A stretch of DNA of 64,000 bases, taken from Nonomuraea sp. MG754425 (lineage in GTDB: Bacteria > Actinomycetota > Actinomycetes > Streptosporangiales > Streptosporangiaceae). The notes beneath the pieces were generated by a model. It saw only the letters and a list, made by a program, of their open reading frames with translations. It did not search any database and was not told where the DNA came from. Of this stretch, positions 15,094 to 23,825 are shown in pieces (the first letter of the stretch is position 1; the number at the start of each line of letters is the position of its first letter). The DNA lies in assembly GCF_021699195.1 (NCBI RefSeq), contig NZ_SSXE01000023.1:1-64000 (forward strand), in the 5' to 3' direction. The position numbers were made by a program, and so were the translations under genes.

Positions 15094-15338
15094 GTGCGCG
15101 GGTCCTGGCGGGGGACGGCCGAGTGCGCCGTTTCCTGGACGGTGTGGCGGCTCCTCTTGGAGTGGGTTGCTCCGAACAGGTAGTGCGTCAAGGGGATGGA
15201 GTGGGGCGGCGTGGCCGAACGGGTCGCGTCGTCCCGCCACTTCCCGGCTGACGGTCGCGCTTCGGGGGAGTTTCGCCGGCTGTCGTCGTTACGCTGCAAG
15301 CGTTGCCGCGGAGCCTGGGCCGCCGCCGAGGGCGGTAC

Positions 15339-15344
15339 TACGGT
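15339..15344 (+). promoter_or_regulatory. -10 box of a leaderless methyltransferase transcript
   Basis: TACGGT ends 6 nt before the ATG at 15351 and no ribosome-binding site is present. Confidence 0.4.
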
Positions 15345-15350
15345 GTGCGC

Positions 15351-16184
15351 ATGTCCCCCATTTCTTCGGAACAGGCCGGGTCCGCCGAGGTTCAGCCTCA
15401 TCGGCACCGGCAGATGGCGGAGTCGTTCGGCGCGGACGCCGAGCGCTACGACCGCACTCGTCCCGGCTACCCCGATGCCCTGATCGAGCGCGTCGTCGCC
15501 GTGCTCCCGGGCACGGACGTCCTCGACGTCGGCTGTGGCACCGGTACGGCGGCCCGGCAGTTCCGGGCGGCCGGGTGCGCGGTGCTCGGCGTCGAGCCCG
15601 ACGCGCGGATGGCGGAGGTCGCCAGGCGCGGCGGGATCGAGGTCGAGGTGGCGACGTTCGAAACCTGGGATCCGGCCGGCCGGGCGTTCGACGCGGTGGT
15701 CGCCGGGACGGCCTGGCACTGGGTCGATCCGGTCGTGGGCGCGGAGCGGGCGGCCCAGGTGCTGCGGCCGGGTGGTCTGCTCGCGCCGTTCCACCACGTG
15801 TTCGAGACCCCGCCCGAGGTGACGGCGGCGCTCGCCGCGGTCTACCGGCGGGTGGTGCCCGACTCGCCGGTCGACCTGGGCCGCCAGGCGTCGAGTCCGG
15901 CCGCGGAGTTGTATCAGCCGCTGTTCGACCGGATCGCCGACGGGATCCGGCAGGCGGGCGGGTTCGGCGAGCCGGAGCAGTGGCGGTTCGCCTGGGAACG
16001 TTCGTACACGCGTGACGAGTGGCTCGATCAGTTGCCCACCCACGGAGTTCTCACCGGGCTGCCGGCGGACAGGCTCGCGGAGGTGCTGGAGGGTGTCGGG
16101 GCCGCGATCGACGCGATGGGGGGCGGTTTCACGATGTCCTCCGTCACGGTGGCGGTGAGCGCGGTGCGGCAGGGTGCCGTCTGA
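15351..16184 (+). CDS. Class I SAM-dependent methyltransferase
   Basis: 277 residues. The SAM-binding motif I DVLDVGCGTGTAARQF (about residues 54-69) is followed by motif II-like VLGVEPDARM, and FDAVVAGTAWHWVDP is the motif-IV region typical of the methyltransferase 11/25 family near YcgJ and UbiE-like proteins. It methylates an unknown small molecule in the cytosol. The start at 15351 is chosen because a -10 box lies at leaderless spacing; the frame is open to 15303. It converges on the esterase gene with only 5 bp between stops. Confidence 0.88.
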   Translation: MSPISSEQAGSAEVQPHRHRQMAESFGADAERYDRTRPGYPDALIERVVAVLPGTDVLDVGCGTGTAARQFRAAGCAVLGVEPDARMAEVARRGGIEVEVATFETWDPAGRAFDAVVAGTAWHWVDPVVGAERAAQVLRPGGLLAPFHHVFETPPEVTAALAAVYRRVVPDSPVDLGRQASSPAAELYQPLFDRIADGIRQAGGFGEPEQWRFAWERSYTRDEWLDQLPTHGVLTGLPADRLAEVLEGVGAAIDAMGGGFTMSSVTVAVSAVRQGAV

Positions 16185-16189
16185 GGGGG

Positions 16190-17350
16190 TCAGGGCCGGG
16201 CGCAGGCCGTGGGGCAGAGCTTGGCCTCGGGGTGGCCGGCTGACGGCTGGTCCAGGAGGGGGCGCTGCTTCGACTTCAGGTGCCGGTCGAGGAAGGCCAC
16301 CACGTACGCGCGGGTGAGCTCGGACGAGCGGCCCGCGGCCAGCACCCCGGGGGTGGGCTTGACGCCGAGCACCCCGGCCAGCAGCGGCGCGTCCGTGAAG
16401 GACTGGTGTTCGGCCCCGGACAGCACGATCCAGCGTTTCCACCCGGTCAGCAGCTTCCAGTCGCGGTCCCACGTGGCGTCGCGGCCGCCGGGCACGTGCT
16501 CCGGCGACCCCATGAACAGGAACGGCCGGGAGAACCCGGTCTTGGGGAGGCGGGCGTAGGTGGTGCCGTCCATGTCGATGCCGGCCCGGACGCGCGGGTC
16601 CTCGACCATGGTCGCCAGCGCGCTCGCCCCGCCGATCGACTGGCCCGCCATCGCGATCCTGGAGCGGTCGATCACGCTGGAGCCGTCCCAGGCCGACGGC
16701 AGCCGGTCGAGCACGAACGAGACGTCGGCCGCCCGCCCCCGCACCACGCCCGTGCCGAAGCCGGGGTCGGTGTCGCTGTCGCAGGCGAGGCACTCGGCGA
16801 TCCGCCCGCCCGACAGGGTCGTGGCGTAGCTCTCGTAGGCGTGGTCGATGCCGGCCACGACGTACCCGTGGCTGGCCAGTTCCTCGGCCAGGGACGTCAG
16901 GGTGCTCACCGGCTTGGTGAAGCCGGGGGACAGCACCACCAGCGGGAGCTTTGCGCCGGTGGCGGGTGCGGCGTCCTTGACGGCGTTCGTCCGGGTGCCG
17001 CTCAGCGTGCCGGACGGCACGCCCACGATCCGCAGGCCCTTCAGCAGGAGCGCCGACTCCTCGGGCGACACGTACGGCGCGTGCCGCCCGTCCCGCCGAT
17101 CGGCCGGGTACCACAGGGTGACCTTGAGCTCTCTGGAGGCGGCGTCGAGGTTCCAGGGGTCGGGGCGGGAGGTGTCGTTCAGGTGCAGGACGGTGGTGCC
17201 GACCGGACGGCCGCCGGTCGGCGCGGGCAGGGTGACGGGCCCGGTCGGCGTGGGGGACGGCGCGGTGGCGGCGCGGGGCGGCGCGGGCGCGCTGCAGGCC
17301 GGCACGGCGAGGAGCGCCAGTCCGGCGGCGACCGCCAGGAGGTGTCTCAT
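16190..17350 (-). CDS. Lipoprotein alpha/beta-hydrolase (PAF acetylhydrolase-like esterase)
   Basis: 386 residues. A lipoprotein signal with lipobox-like LAVPAC puts the lipidated Cys at residue 19. The catalytic domain resembles plasma platelet-activating-factor acetylhydrolase and dienelactone hydrolase: LPLVVLSPGF oxyanion region, GIDHAYES, nucleophile elbow GQSIGG (Ser 238), DMDGT, and a C-terminal His in GAEHQSF. It is probably an exported, membrane-anchored esterase or lipase. The ATG overlaps the stop of the S41 protease gene by four bases, so it is the last gene of the GntR-ABC operon. Confidence 0.88.
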   Translation of the reverse strand: MRHLLAVAAGLALLAVPACSAPAPPRAATAPSPTPTGPVTLPAPTGGRPVGTTVLHLNDTSRPDPWNLDAASRELKVTLWYPADRRDGRHAPYVSPEESALLLKGLRIVGVPSGTLSGTRTNAVKDAAPATGAKLPLVVLSPGFTKPVSTLTSLAEELASHGYVVAGIDHAYESYATTLSGGRIAECLACDSDTDPGFGTGVVRGRAADVSFVLDRLPSAWDGSSVIDRSRIAMAGQSIGGASALATMVEDPRVRAGIDMDGTTYARLPKTGFSRPFLFMGSPEHVPGGRDATWDRDWKLLTGWKRWIVLSGAEHQSFTDAPLLAGVLGVKPTPGVLAAGRSSELTRAYVVAFLDRHLKSKQRPLLDQPSAGHPEAKLCPTACARP

Positions 17351-18780
17351 CGAGGGGTCCCTTCACTGCCGAGCAAGGTCAGGGCCTTGGTCAGGGCGGG
17401 GTCACGTCCGCCGGCCGCGTCCTCGGGGGTCTGGGGCACGTGGTGGTCGGGGGGCACGCCGACGCGGTCGATCGTCTCGCGGCCGGGTCCGAGGTGGTGC
17501 CTGCTGGGGAAGCTCAGGACGGTGTTGTCGCGGAGCAGGTGCGGTTGCCCGGGACCGGAGATGACGCCGGCGGTCCTGGTTCCGACCAACTGGCCGAGGC
17601 GCAGGTCCTTGACCGCTGAGCTGAAGTGCTCGCACGCCGAGGCGCAACCGCGGTCGGTGAGCACGACCAGCGGCAGGCCGAGCAGTTCGACGGTGTCGTC
17701 GGTCGGCAGGGCCTGGCACGTGTCGTCCACGGTGCACAGGTAGGCGGTGGTCTTGCCGTGCGCGAACGCGCTCAGCAGCCTGACCGCCTCGGTGGGGCTG
17801 CCGCCGCCGTTGCCGCGCAGGTCGAGGACGACGCCGGTGAGCGTGCGGCCGTCGCGCTGCCGGGAGATCGCCCTGAGGACCCGGTTCGCGGCGTCGGTGC
17901 TGAACCCGCGCAGCCGTACGTAGGCGACGCCGTCCTTCAGCAGCTTCGACTGCACCGTCTGGAGGGTGGCCAGATCCTGTTCGTAGAGGCCGGGTTCGAG
18001 GGTGGCGCTCCAGCGGCGGCCGGTGCTCTGCCGCAGCAGCCGCAGCCGGACCGGGGCCGCCTCCGGATAGCGCGGGTACAGGGCGGCGATCGCGGGGGTG
18101 GCCCGTCCGCCGATGAAGGGCGCCGATCCGTTGATCGACTCGATGACGTCACCCGGACGCAGCCCGGCGGCCCGCGCCGCGCCGCCCGCCACGGTGGTGA
18201 CGAACAGCGGCGGGACGGCGGTGCCGGGGTTGACGGTCACCTGCGGGCCGTTGACGTTCGCCTGGAGGCCCAGGCCGTAGCCGTCGCCCTCGTAGCGGTC
18301 GGGGTGCCGCTCGACGCCGTGCGTCCAGACGGCGTGGTCGTCGCCGAGGGCGGCCACGATGGCTTCCAGGGTGACGACGGCCAGCTTGTCGCGCAGATCG
18401 GGGACCGGATCGGTGGTTCTGCGGTAGGCGGTCTCGAAGGCGGTCCAGTCGGTGTCGCGGTCTCCGGTCAGCGCGGGCATGGTGGCCTCGGGCACGTCGT
18501 GCCCCTCGCGGTTGAGCTCCTGCGTCAGCGCGACGAACCCGGCGGTCAGCAGCACGCGCGGGTCCAGGACGGAGCCGCTGTAGTACTCGCCGAGGATGCA
18601 GCGGTACGCCTGCTCGATGACGTCGATGGTGGCGGGCGTCTCCGCCCCGGGCGGGCTCTGCGGCGGCGGGCAGACCGGGGCGGCCGACGTGCTCGCCTGG
18701 CCGCGGGGCGGCGTCGGCGCGGTGCAGGCCGCCGCCAGGACGAGGGCGAGCCCGGCGGCGGCGCACCTGGCGGCTCTCAT
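17347..18780 (-). CDS. Lipoprotein S41-family (C-terminal processing) protease with PDZ domain
   Basis: 477 residues. A lipoprotein signal peptide (VLAAAC, Cys about residue 19) is followed by a helical region, a PDZ-like domain (AGLRPGDVIESINGSAPF, about 205-225) and the S41 peptidase domain with VAYVRLRGF, VLDLRGNGGG and the Ser region TDRGCASACEHF; a Lys follows in AVKDLRLG. Such enzymes cut exported proteins near their C termini. It is embedded in the operon, overlapping the permease and esterase genes by four bases each. The frame extends far upstream inside the permease gene; the ATG at 18780 is fixed by the lipoprotein signal. Confidence 0.88.
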   Translation of the reverse strand: MRAARCAAAGLALVLAAACTAPTPPRGQASTSAAPVCPPPQSPPGAETPATIDVIEQAYRCILGEYYSGSVLDPRVLLTAGFVALTQELNREGHDVPEATMPALTGDRDTDWTAFETAYRRTTDPVPDLRDKLAVVTLEAIVAALGDDHAVWTHGVERHPDRYEGDGYGLGLQANVNGPQVTVNPGTAVPPLFVTTVAGGAARAAGLRPGDVIESINGSAPFIGGRATPAIAALYPRYPEAAPVRLRLLRQSTGRRWSATLEPGLYEQDLATLQTVQSKLLKDGVAYVRLRGFSTDAANRVLRAISRQRDGRTLTGVVLDLRGNGGGSPTEAVRLLSAFAHGKTTAYLCTVDDTCQALPTDDTVELLGLPLVVLTDRGCASACEHFSSAVKDLRLGQLVGTRTAGVISGPGQPHLLRDNTVLSFPSRHHLGPGRETIDRVGVPPDHHVPQTPEDAAGGRDPALTKALTLLGSEGTPR

Positions 18781-19817
18781 GACCGGCGTCTCCGGAGCCA
18801 CCAGAAGCACAGCCAGGTGAGGCCGAGCGTGAGCAGGGCGTAGATGCCGGTCTCCAGCCATTGGAAGGTCCAGAAGCGGGCGAGCGGGTGGTAGATCGCC
18901 TGCTGCCGGTAGCCGAGCCGGTTGATCTCGGCCATGCACAGCTCCATGCCCTGCGGGGCGCAGGGGCCGGACGTCGTGGAGATCGGGATGGCGGCATCGT
19001 CGCCGGCGGCGGCGATCCTGCGTCCGGACGGGTCGAGCAGCACGCTGGACAGCACCCAGGCGCCGGTGTTGCCGGGCACGATCGAATCCAGCATGACGCG
19101 TGCGGTCCCGCCGCCCTCCCGCGGGATGCCGAGGTGACTCACGTTCCCGGTGCCGAGCTCGTAGGTCGCGGTGACCGGGGTGCTCAGGTAGGGACGTACC
19201 AGCGTCGGCATGGCGAGCTGGACCACGGCGAAGAGCACCAGGGTGAGGGCCATGGCGGGCAGGGTGCGGCGGACGAGCATGCCCATGGTCACGCCGAGCG
19301 CGAAGGCGAAGGCCGCGTACCCCATCGGCACGATGCCGCGCGCGTCGAACACCAGGGGGTCCATCAGGCCGTAGCCCGCCATCGCCGACTTGTCCAGCGG
19401 GTCGGACCACCAGGTCACGGCCAGGCCGCACAGGCCGGCGGCGAGCACGGCGGCCAGGCCGACGAGCCCGAGCTTGACCGTCAGCCAGCGGGCGCGGGTG
19501 ACGCTCTGGTTCCACACCAGCAGGTGCGTGCCGGCCTCCAGCTCGCGGGTGAGCAGCGGCGCCCCCCAGAAGAGCCCGACGATCGCGGGCAGGAGCAGCA
19601 CGATGAGGCAGAGCGCCATGAACGGGGTCTGGTACTCGTCGAAGAACTGGTCGTAGAAGCGGGCGCAGGAGTCGTCCGGGGTGCAACCGGCGATCCCGGC
19701 GGAGTACCTCTCGACCAGGTCGGGGCCGGTCACGGCCAGGGCGGCGGCCAGGACGACGAGCACGGCGGCCGTCAGCACGGCCGAGCCGCGGAACTGGCGC
19801 CAGGTCAGCCAGATCAT
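18777..19817 (-). CDS. ABC transporter permease, ABC-2 type
   Basis: 346 residues with six or more membrane helices. A first helix (about 13-32) is followed by a long extracytoplasmic loop with a Cys pair (GCTPDDSC), then helices with LLTRELEAGTHLLVWNQSVTRARW, the cytoplasmic motif of actinobacterial ABC-2 permeases paired with YtrB-like ATPases. A second large external loop lies before the last helix. It forms an exporter with the ATPase encoded just upstream (four-base overlap). Confidence 0.9.
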   Translation of the reverse strand: MIWLTWRQFRGSAVLTAAVLVVLAAALAVTGPDLVERYSAGIAGCTPDDSCARFYDQFFDEYQTPFMALCLIVLLLPAIVGLFWGAPLLTRELEAGTHLLVWNQSVTRARWLTVKLGLVGLAAVLAAGLCGLAVTWWSDPLDKSAMAGYGLMDPLVFDARGIVPMGYAAFAFALGVTMGMLVRRTLPAMALTLVLFAVVQLAMPTLVRPYLSTPVTATYELGTGNVSHLGIPREGGGTARVMLDSIVPGNTGAWVLSSVLLDPSGRRIAAAGDDAAIPISTTSGPCAPQGMELCMAEINRLGYRQQAIYHPLARFWTFQWLETGIYALLTLGLTWLCFWWLRRRRS

Positions 19818-20704
19818 CGCCGCACCTCCAGGGCGGTCCGGCTCGGCTCGGCGGGGCGCTGGTCCATGTAGGCGAGGATGAGGTCCTCCAGGCCGAGCTG
19901 GGTGACCGTCCAGACGGGGTCGTGGATCGGGTCGACGGTGCGGATCACGTACGTGCTCTGCCGGTCGGTGTGGCGGGCGGAGACCACCTGCTGGCCGGAG
20001 GGCAGCCGGTCGGGGTCACGGCGCGGGCCCGTGAGCCGGTAGTGGGTGGCCAGCAGCTCATCGACCTCCCCGGCCACCTGGACGCGCGAGTCGGTGAGCA
20101 CGATCAGGTAGTCGCACGTGCGCTCCAGGTCGGAGACCAGGTGCGAGGAGAGCACGACGCTGAACTCGTGCTCGACCGTCGCCTCCATCAGCCCCTGGAG
20201 GAACTCGCGGCGGGCCAGCGGGTCGAGCGAGGCGACCGGCTCGTCCAGGATCAGTAATTCGGGACGTTTGGCCAGGCCCATCGTGAGGGCGAGCTGGGCG
20301 CGCTGGCCGCCCGACAGCTTGCCCGCCTGGTGACCGGGATCGAGGCCGAGCCGGGTGATGCGATCTCGCGCCGTCGCGGCGTCCCAGGACGGGTTGAGCC
20401 GGGCTCCCAGCCGCAGGTGCTCGGCGACGGTCAGCCCTGCGTAGACGGGGGTGTCCTGGGCGACGAAGCCGATCTTGGCGAGCTGTCCGGGGCCGGCCGC
20501 GGGACGACCGCCCAGCACGGTGATGTCGCCCGTCGTGGGTGCCAGTTGGCCGCTGGCCAGCTTCAGCAGGGTCGTCTTGCCGGCGCCGTTGGGGCCGACC
20601 AGGCCGACGACGTGCCCCGCCGGGATGTCGATGGTGCACTCGCGTAGCGCCCAGCGTTTGCCGTATCTCTTGCCCAGTCCCTGGGCCTCCAGGACCGAAG
20701 TCAC
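19814..20704 (-). CDS. ABC transporter ATP-binding protein
   Basis: 296 residues. Walker A GPNGAGKTTLL (about 35-45), Q-loop VAQDTPVYAG, signature LSGGQRAQLAL, Walker B LLILDEPVASLDP and the switch His in LSSHLVSDLE are all intact. The C-terminal 70 residues are a regulatory extension seen in antibiotic-export ATPases. The GTG start at 20704 overlaps the GntR stop (GTGA) and has AGGAGG 8 nt upstream, so the longer frame to 21106 is not used. It energises the downstream permease. Confidence 0.93.
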   Translation of the reverse strand: MTSVLEAQGLGKRYGKRWALRECTIDIPAGHVVGLVGPNGAGKTTLLKLASGQLAPTTGDITVLGGRPAAGPGQLAKIGFVAQDTPVYAGLTVAEHLRLGARLNPSWDAATARDRITRLGLDPGHQAGKLSGGQRAQLALTMGLAKRPELLILDEPVASLDPLARREFLQGLMEATVEHEFSVVLSSHLVSDLERTCDYLIVLTDSRVQVAGEVDELLATHYRLTGPRRDPDRLPSGQQVVSARHTDRQSTYVIRTVDPIHDPVWTVTQLGLEDLILAYMDQRPAEPSRTALEVRR

Positions 20705-21093
20705 GCTATGTCCTCCTGTGCGGTGCTCCGAAAGGTGGTCATGAACAGGGCCTCGATGCTCTCCTCGTCGAGCCCGGCCCGGCGGGCCTTGGCCAGCCAG
20801 CGCTGCAACTCCAGGCGCAGCGGGCCGTGCGCGGCCAGCGAGGTGCCGGTGAGCGTCGCCGTCACGAACGTCCCGACGCCGGGACGGGCGGTGACCAGGC
20901 CCTCGTGTTCGAGCTCCCGGTACGCCTTGAGCACGGTGTTGGCGTTGATCGCCAGGTGCGCCACGACCTCCTTGACGGTCGGCAACTGGTCGCCCTCGCG
21001 CAGCATGCCGAGCCGTAGCGCGTGGCGTACCTGCTGGACGATCTGCAGGTATGGCGACAGACCCGACTTGGCGTCCAGGTGGAACTCGATCAC
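20701..21093 (-). CDS. GntR-family regulator, YtrA subfamily
   Basis: 130 residues. An N-terminal winged helix-turn-helix (SPYLQIVQQVRHAL, QLPTVKEVVAHLAINANTVLKAYRELE, GLVTARPGVGTFV) is followed by a short C-terminal helical segment with no ligand domain, as in YtrA. Such regulators repress an adjacent ABC exporter operon and are relieved by envelope stress or cell-wall antibiotics. Here it heads the operon and a 24 bp palindrome lies 15 bp upstream of its start. The gene end is coupled to the ATPase. Confidence 0.92.
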   Translation of the reverse strand: MIEFHLDAKSGLSPYLQIVQQVRHALRLGMLREGDQLPTVKEVVAHLAINANTVLKAYRELEHEGLVTARPGVGTFVTATLTGTSLAAHGPLRLELQRWLAKARRAGLDEESIEALFMTTFRSTAQEDIA

Positions 21094-21108
21094 CTGATAC
21101 CTCCATTT

Positions 21109-21132
21109 ATCTAATGTCCTAGGACTTTAGAT
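21109..21132. promoter_or_regulatory. Palindromic operator for the GntR regulator
   Basis: ATCTAATGTCCT is followed by AGGACTTTAGAT, a 24 bp palindrome with a single mismatched pair and a CCTAGG centre. It lies 15 bp upstream of the regulator gene, where autorepression is expected. Confidence 0.7.
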
Positions 21133-21192
21133 GTTGGCAGGTATGGCGATGGTTAAGAAACACTTGTGGTGATTTGTTCGCTGCTGCGGGGG

Positions 21193-22161
21193 TCAGGTCA
21201 GGATGACGGGGTTGGTGAGAGCGGCTATCCGCCCTCCGGCATGCCGCACCTCGACGCGGACGAACGACTCCGCCGCGCCGGTCCGCCACTCCACCGTGCC
21301 CGATCCGTCAGCGGGCAACGTCTCGCGCCGCACCGCGCCGCGTTCGGTGTGGAAGGTGACGACGCCGGAGGGGACGCCCCGCACGTCCACGCGCACGGTG
21401 GCGGGCCCGCCACCGGTCACCAGCCGTTCGCCGGGGCCGGCGCGGTGCTCGCCGGCGGCGGCGTGGAACGACAGGTTGATCGCGGTCGACTCGGCGATCC
21501 AGCTCCGGCCCGCGCGGATGGCGGCGAGAAAGGCGCGGGCGCTCGGCTCCTCGGCCAGGACGACGGTGTGCGGGGTGCCGATCTGGCCGTCGAGATGGGC
21601 GTCGCTGTTGCCCATCGCCGGCCGCCAGGACCCCCGGTGGACGTCGTAGGCCAGGGTGCGGCCCCATTCGGCCAGCGCCGCCTCGTTGTCGGCGTTCCAC
21701 GGCAGGTCGGAGGCCCACCGGCCGTTCCACACCTCGACCACGTCGAACCCGCCGTAGGGGTACATGAAGACGCCGGACGGGTACGGCGCGTACGGGTGGG
21801 CCGCGACGCACAGGCCGCCCGACCGGCGCACCCGGTCCACGTGGCGGTGCACGACGCCGTCGCGGACGCCGTAGCGCCACTCGATCGGCGGGCCGGGGCG
21901 CAGGCCGAGCGCCAGCCAGTGCCCGGTGCGGGTGACCACCTCCTGGCCGGGGATGACCAGCAGACCGTCGCCGGACAGCGCGCTCCAGGCCTCGTACGTG
22001 GCGGTGGTGTTGTGCTCGGTGGCCGCGATGAAGTCCAGCCCGGCGGCGCGCGCGGCGGTCGCCAGTTCGGAGGGCGTCAGGTCCGCGCCGCTGGAGTGCA
22101 GCGAATGGACGTGGCAGTCGCCGCGGTACCAGCGGCGTCCCGTTCGCTGATCGGTTGTCAT
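21193..22161 (-). CDS. PHP-domain metallohydrolase (CehA/McbA-like phosphoesterase)
   Basis: 322 residues. PHP motifs are visible: GDCHVHSLHSSG (metal His pair, about 14-25), ATEHNTT (about 46-52), AAHPYAPYP and GNSDAH. This composition matches stand-alone PHP phosphoesterases/CehA-McbA hydrolases rather than the PHP module of DNA polymerase. The C-terminal about 100 residues form a beta-rich accessory region. It should hydrolyse a phosphoester or carbamate-like substrate with a trinuclear metal site; the substrate is unknown. It follows the UMP-kinase paralogue by 13 bp and is probably co-transcribed. Confidence 0.83.
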   Translation of the reverse strand: MTTDQRTGRRWYRGDCHVHSLHSSGADLTPSELATAARAAGLDFIAATEHNTTATYEAWSALSGDGLLVIPGQEVVTRTGHWLALGLRPGPPIEWRYGVRDGVVHRHVDRVRRSGGLCVAAHPYAPYPSGVFMYPYGGFDVVEVWNGRWASDLPWNADNEAALAEWGRTLAYDVHRGSWRPAMGNSDAHLDGQIGTPHTVVLAEEPSARAFLAAIRAGRSWIAESTAINLSFHAAAGEHRAGPGERLVTGGGPATVRVDVRGVPSGVVTFHTERGAVRRETLPADGSGTVEWRTGAAESFVRVEVRHAGGRIAALTNPVILT

Positions 22162-22174
22162 CGCGGTGGGGTGG

Positions 22175-22909
22175 TCAGGGTTCGTCGGGGTCGTCGACGG
22201 TGATGCGGGTGCCGATGTCCTCGCCTTCGCAGATCGCCCGCATGACGCCCCTGGCGGCGACGTCGAAGACGTGCATGAGCAGGCGCTGCTCGTTGGCGAG
22301 CACGAACGCGCTCTCGTCCATCACCCGCACCCCGGCCGCCAGCGCCTCCCGGTAGGTGAGGTTGGTGTAGCGCTTGGCGTCCGGGTTGACGTTCGGGTCG
22401 CTGTCGTACACGCCGTCCACGCCCCGCTTGGCCACCAGCAGCGCATCGGCGTCGAGCTCCAGGGCCCGCTGCACGGCGGGATAGTCGGTCGTGACGTACG
22501 GCTGGCCGATGCCGCCCGCGAGCAGCACGATGAGGCCGCGCCGCAGGTGCCGGTCGGCGCGCAGCCGGATGTACGGCTCGGCCACGCTCTGCATGGGCAT
22601 CGCGGTCATGACGCGCACGTCCGTCTCCGAGCGGGCGGTCAGCACGCCCCTGAGCATCAGCGCGTTCATGACCGTGCCCAGCATGCCGATGTTGTCGGCC
22701 TCGGCCCGGCCGATGCCCCAGCCCTGCGCCATCCGGCCGCGGAAGTAGTTGCCGCCGCCGATCACCACCGCGATCTGCACGCCGAGGTCGCTGACCGAGA
22801 GGATCTCGTCCGCGAGCTGGGCCAGACTGGCGGGGTCGCTGCCCCATCCGGTCTCTCCGGCGAGCGCCTCGCCGCTGAGCTTGACCACGACACGTGAGTA
22901 ACGACGCAT
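22175..22909 (-). CDS. UMP kinase-like amino acid kinase (PyrH paralogue)
   Basis: 244 residues of the amino-acid-kinase fold: VVVKLSGEALAG (P-loop-like start), VVIGGGNYFRG, NIGMLGTVMNAL, GGIGQPYVTTDYPAV and LVAKRGVDGVYDSDPN, all typical of hexameric bacterial UMP kinases (UMP + ATP to UDP + ADP). The canonical gene sits next to rpsB-tsf-frr; here none of these is present and the partner is a PHP hydrolase. It is probably a second copy with a specialised or changed substrate. The start ATG follows a G-rich ribosome-binding site. Confidence 0.85.
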   Translation of the reverse strand: MRRYSRVVVKLSGEALAGETGWGSDPASLAQLADEILSVSDLGVQIAVVIGGGNYFRGRMAQGWGIGRAEADNIGMLGTVMNALMLRGVLTARSETDVRVMTAMPMQSVAEPYIRLRADRHLRRGLIVLLAGGIGQPYVTTDYPAVQRALELDADALLVAKRGVDGVYDSDPNVNPDAKRYTNLTYREALAAGVRVMDESAFVLANEQRLLMHVFDVAARGVMRAICEGEDIGTRITVDDPDEP

Positions 22910-22986
22910 GCCCCAACCCCTTCACGGCCGCGCGCTCGGCGACCCGGCCAAGGATACGCGGGGGTCCGACGAACCACCGGGTGACC

Positions 22987-23763
22987 TTACGACCCGGTGG
23001 GCTCGGCCGCCGTCCTGAGGAGGCGGGCGACGACCGTCTCGGCGGGCCTGCCGAGCACCTGCTCCAGGTCGGGGGACCGCCGCTCCAGCGCGCCCGCGCG
23101 GATCTGTCCGTTGATCCAGCTCATCGGGCCGGAGCCGGTGTCGGGGACCTCCCGGTAGGTGACCCCCAGCGCCTGCGCCGCTTCAGGATGGGTCCAGAGC
23201 GGGCCGGTGAGGTCGTACGCGCGGCCGAGATGCCCCTCACCCGTCAGGACGTTCGCCGCGGCCTCGGCCAGGTCGGACCGGAACGCCGTGTTCAGGCCGC
23301 GTCCTCCGGTGCTGCCCGTCAGCTCCCCGCCGGCGACCCGTGGCAGGAAGGCGTCGCTGTAGAAGGGATGCCGCATGATCGTGTACGGCAGGCCGCTCGC
23401 CAGGATGGCCCGCTCCGTGGCGTGGTAGGCCGCGGTCAGGCCGGTCGCGGAGGTGTCGGCGTCCAGGAAGCTGGTGAAGACGATCGCGCCGACACCGGCG
23501 TCCGCGGCGGCGGACACGGCGGCCAGGTGCTGGGCGGTCCGGCGGGCGGTGTCGAGCTCGGGGGAGGAGATCAGCAGCAGGCGATCGACGCCCTCGAAGG
23601 CCGCGCGCAGGCCGGCCGGGTCGTCGTAGTCGCCGCGCCGCGCCGGTACGCCCGCCGGGGCGCGTGCGGGGTCGCGGACCACCGCCACCACCTTCGTCCG
23701 GGTGCGCAGGTGGTCGATGACGAGGCGGCCGAGTGCGCCTGAGGCGGCCGAGACGGCGATCAT
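22987..23763 (-). CDS. NAD(P)H-binding NmrA/QOR2-like reductase
   Basis: 258 residues. The Rossmann motif SAASGALGRLVIDHL near the N terminus and a VVAVVRDPARA cofactor-selecting strand fit the NmrA-like/quinone oxidoreductase 2 group of atypical SDRs. LPYTIMRHPFYSD and the later YREV segments match this group. It probably reduces a quinone or acts as a redox-sensing NADPH-binding protein. The ATG at 23763 is chosen because the Rossmann strand begins there and GAGGGAG lies upstream. Its downstream neighbour is unrelated. Confidence 0.82.
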   Translation of the reverse strand: MIAVSAASGALGRLVIDHLRTRTKVVAVVRDPARAPAGVPARRGDYDDPAGLRAAFEGVDRLLLISSPELDTARRTAQHLAAVSAAADAGVGAIVFTSFLDADTSATGLTAAYHATERAILASGLPYTIMRHPFYSDAFLPRVAGGELTGSTGGRGLNTAFRSDLAEAAANVLTGEGHLGRAYDLTGPLWTHPEAAQALGVTYREVPDTGSGPMSWINGQIRAGALERRSPDLEQVLGRPAETVVARLLRTAAEPTGS

Positions 23764-23825
23764 TGCGTGAGACTCCCTCTGGAACGGATGATCCAGTGGA
23801 CTCCCCGAACAGCCCACGCTGCCAC

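Noticed and set aside
14922-17366. An 814-codon open frame on the minus strand
   Set aside because: It is antisense or out of frame to the methyltransferase and esterase genes, is extremely Arg/Pro/Gly-rich and has no domain. Long spurious frames are expected at this GC content.
21193-22161. PHP domain as part of a DNA polymerase
   Set aside because: The protein has only the PHP domain plus a beta-rich tail and no polymerase region.
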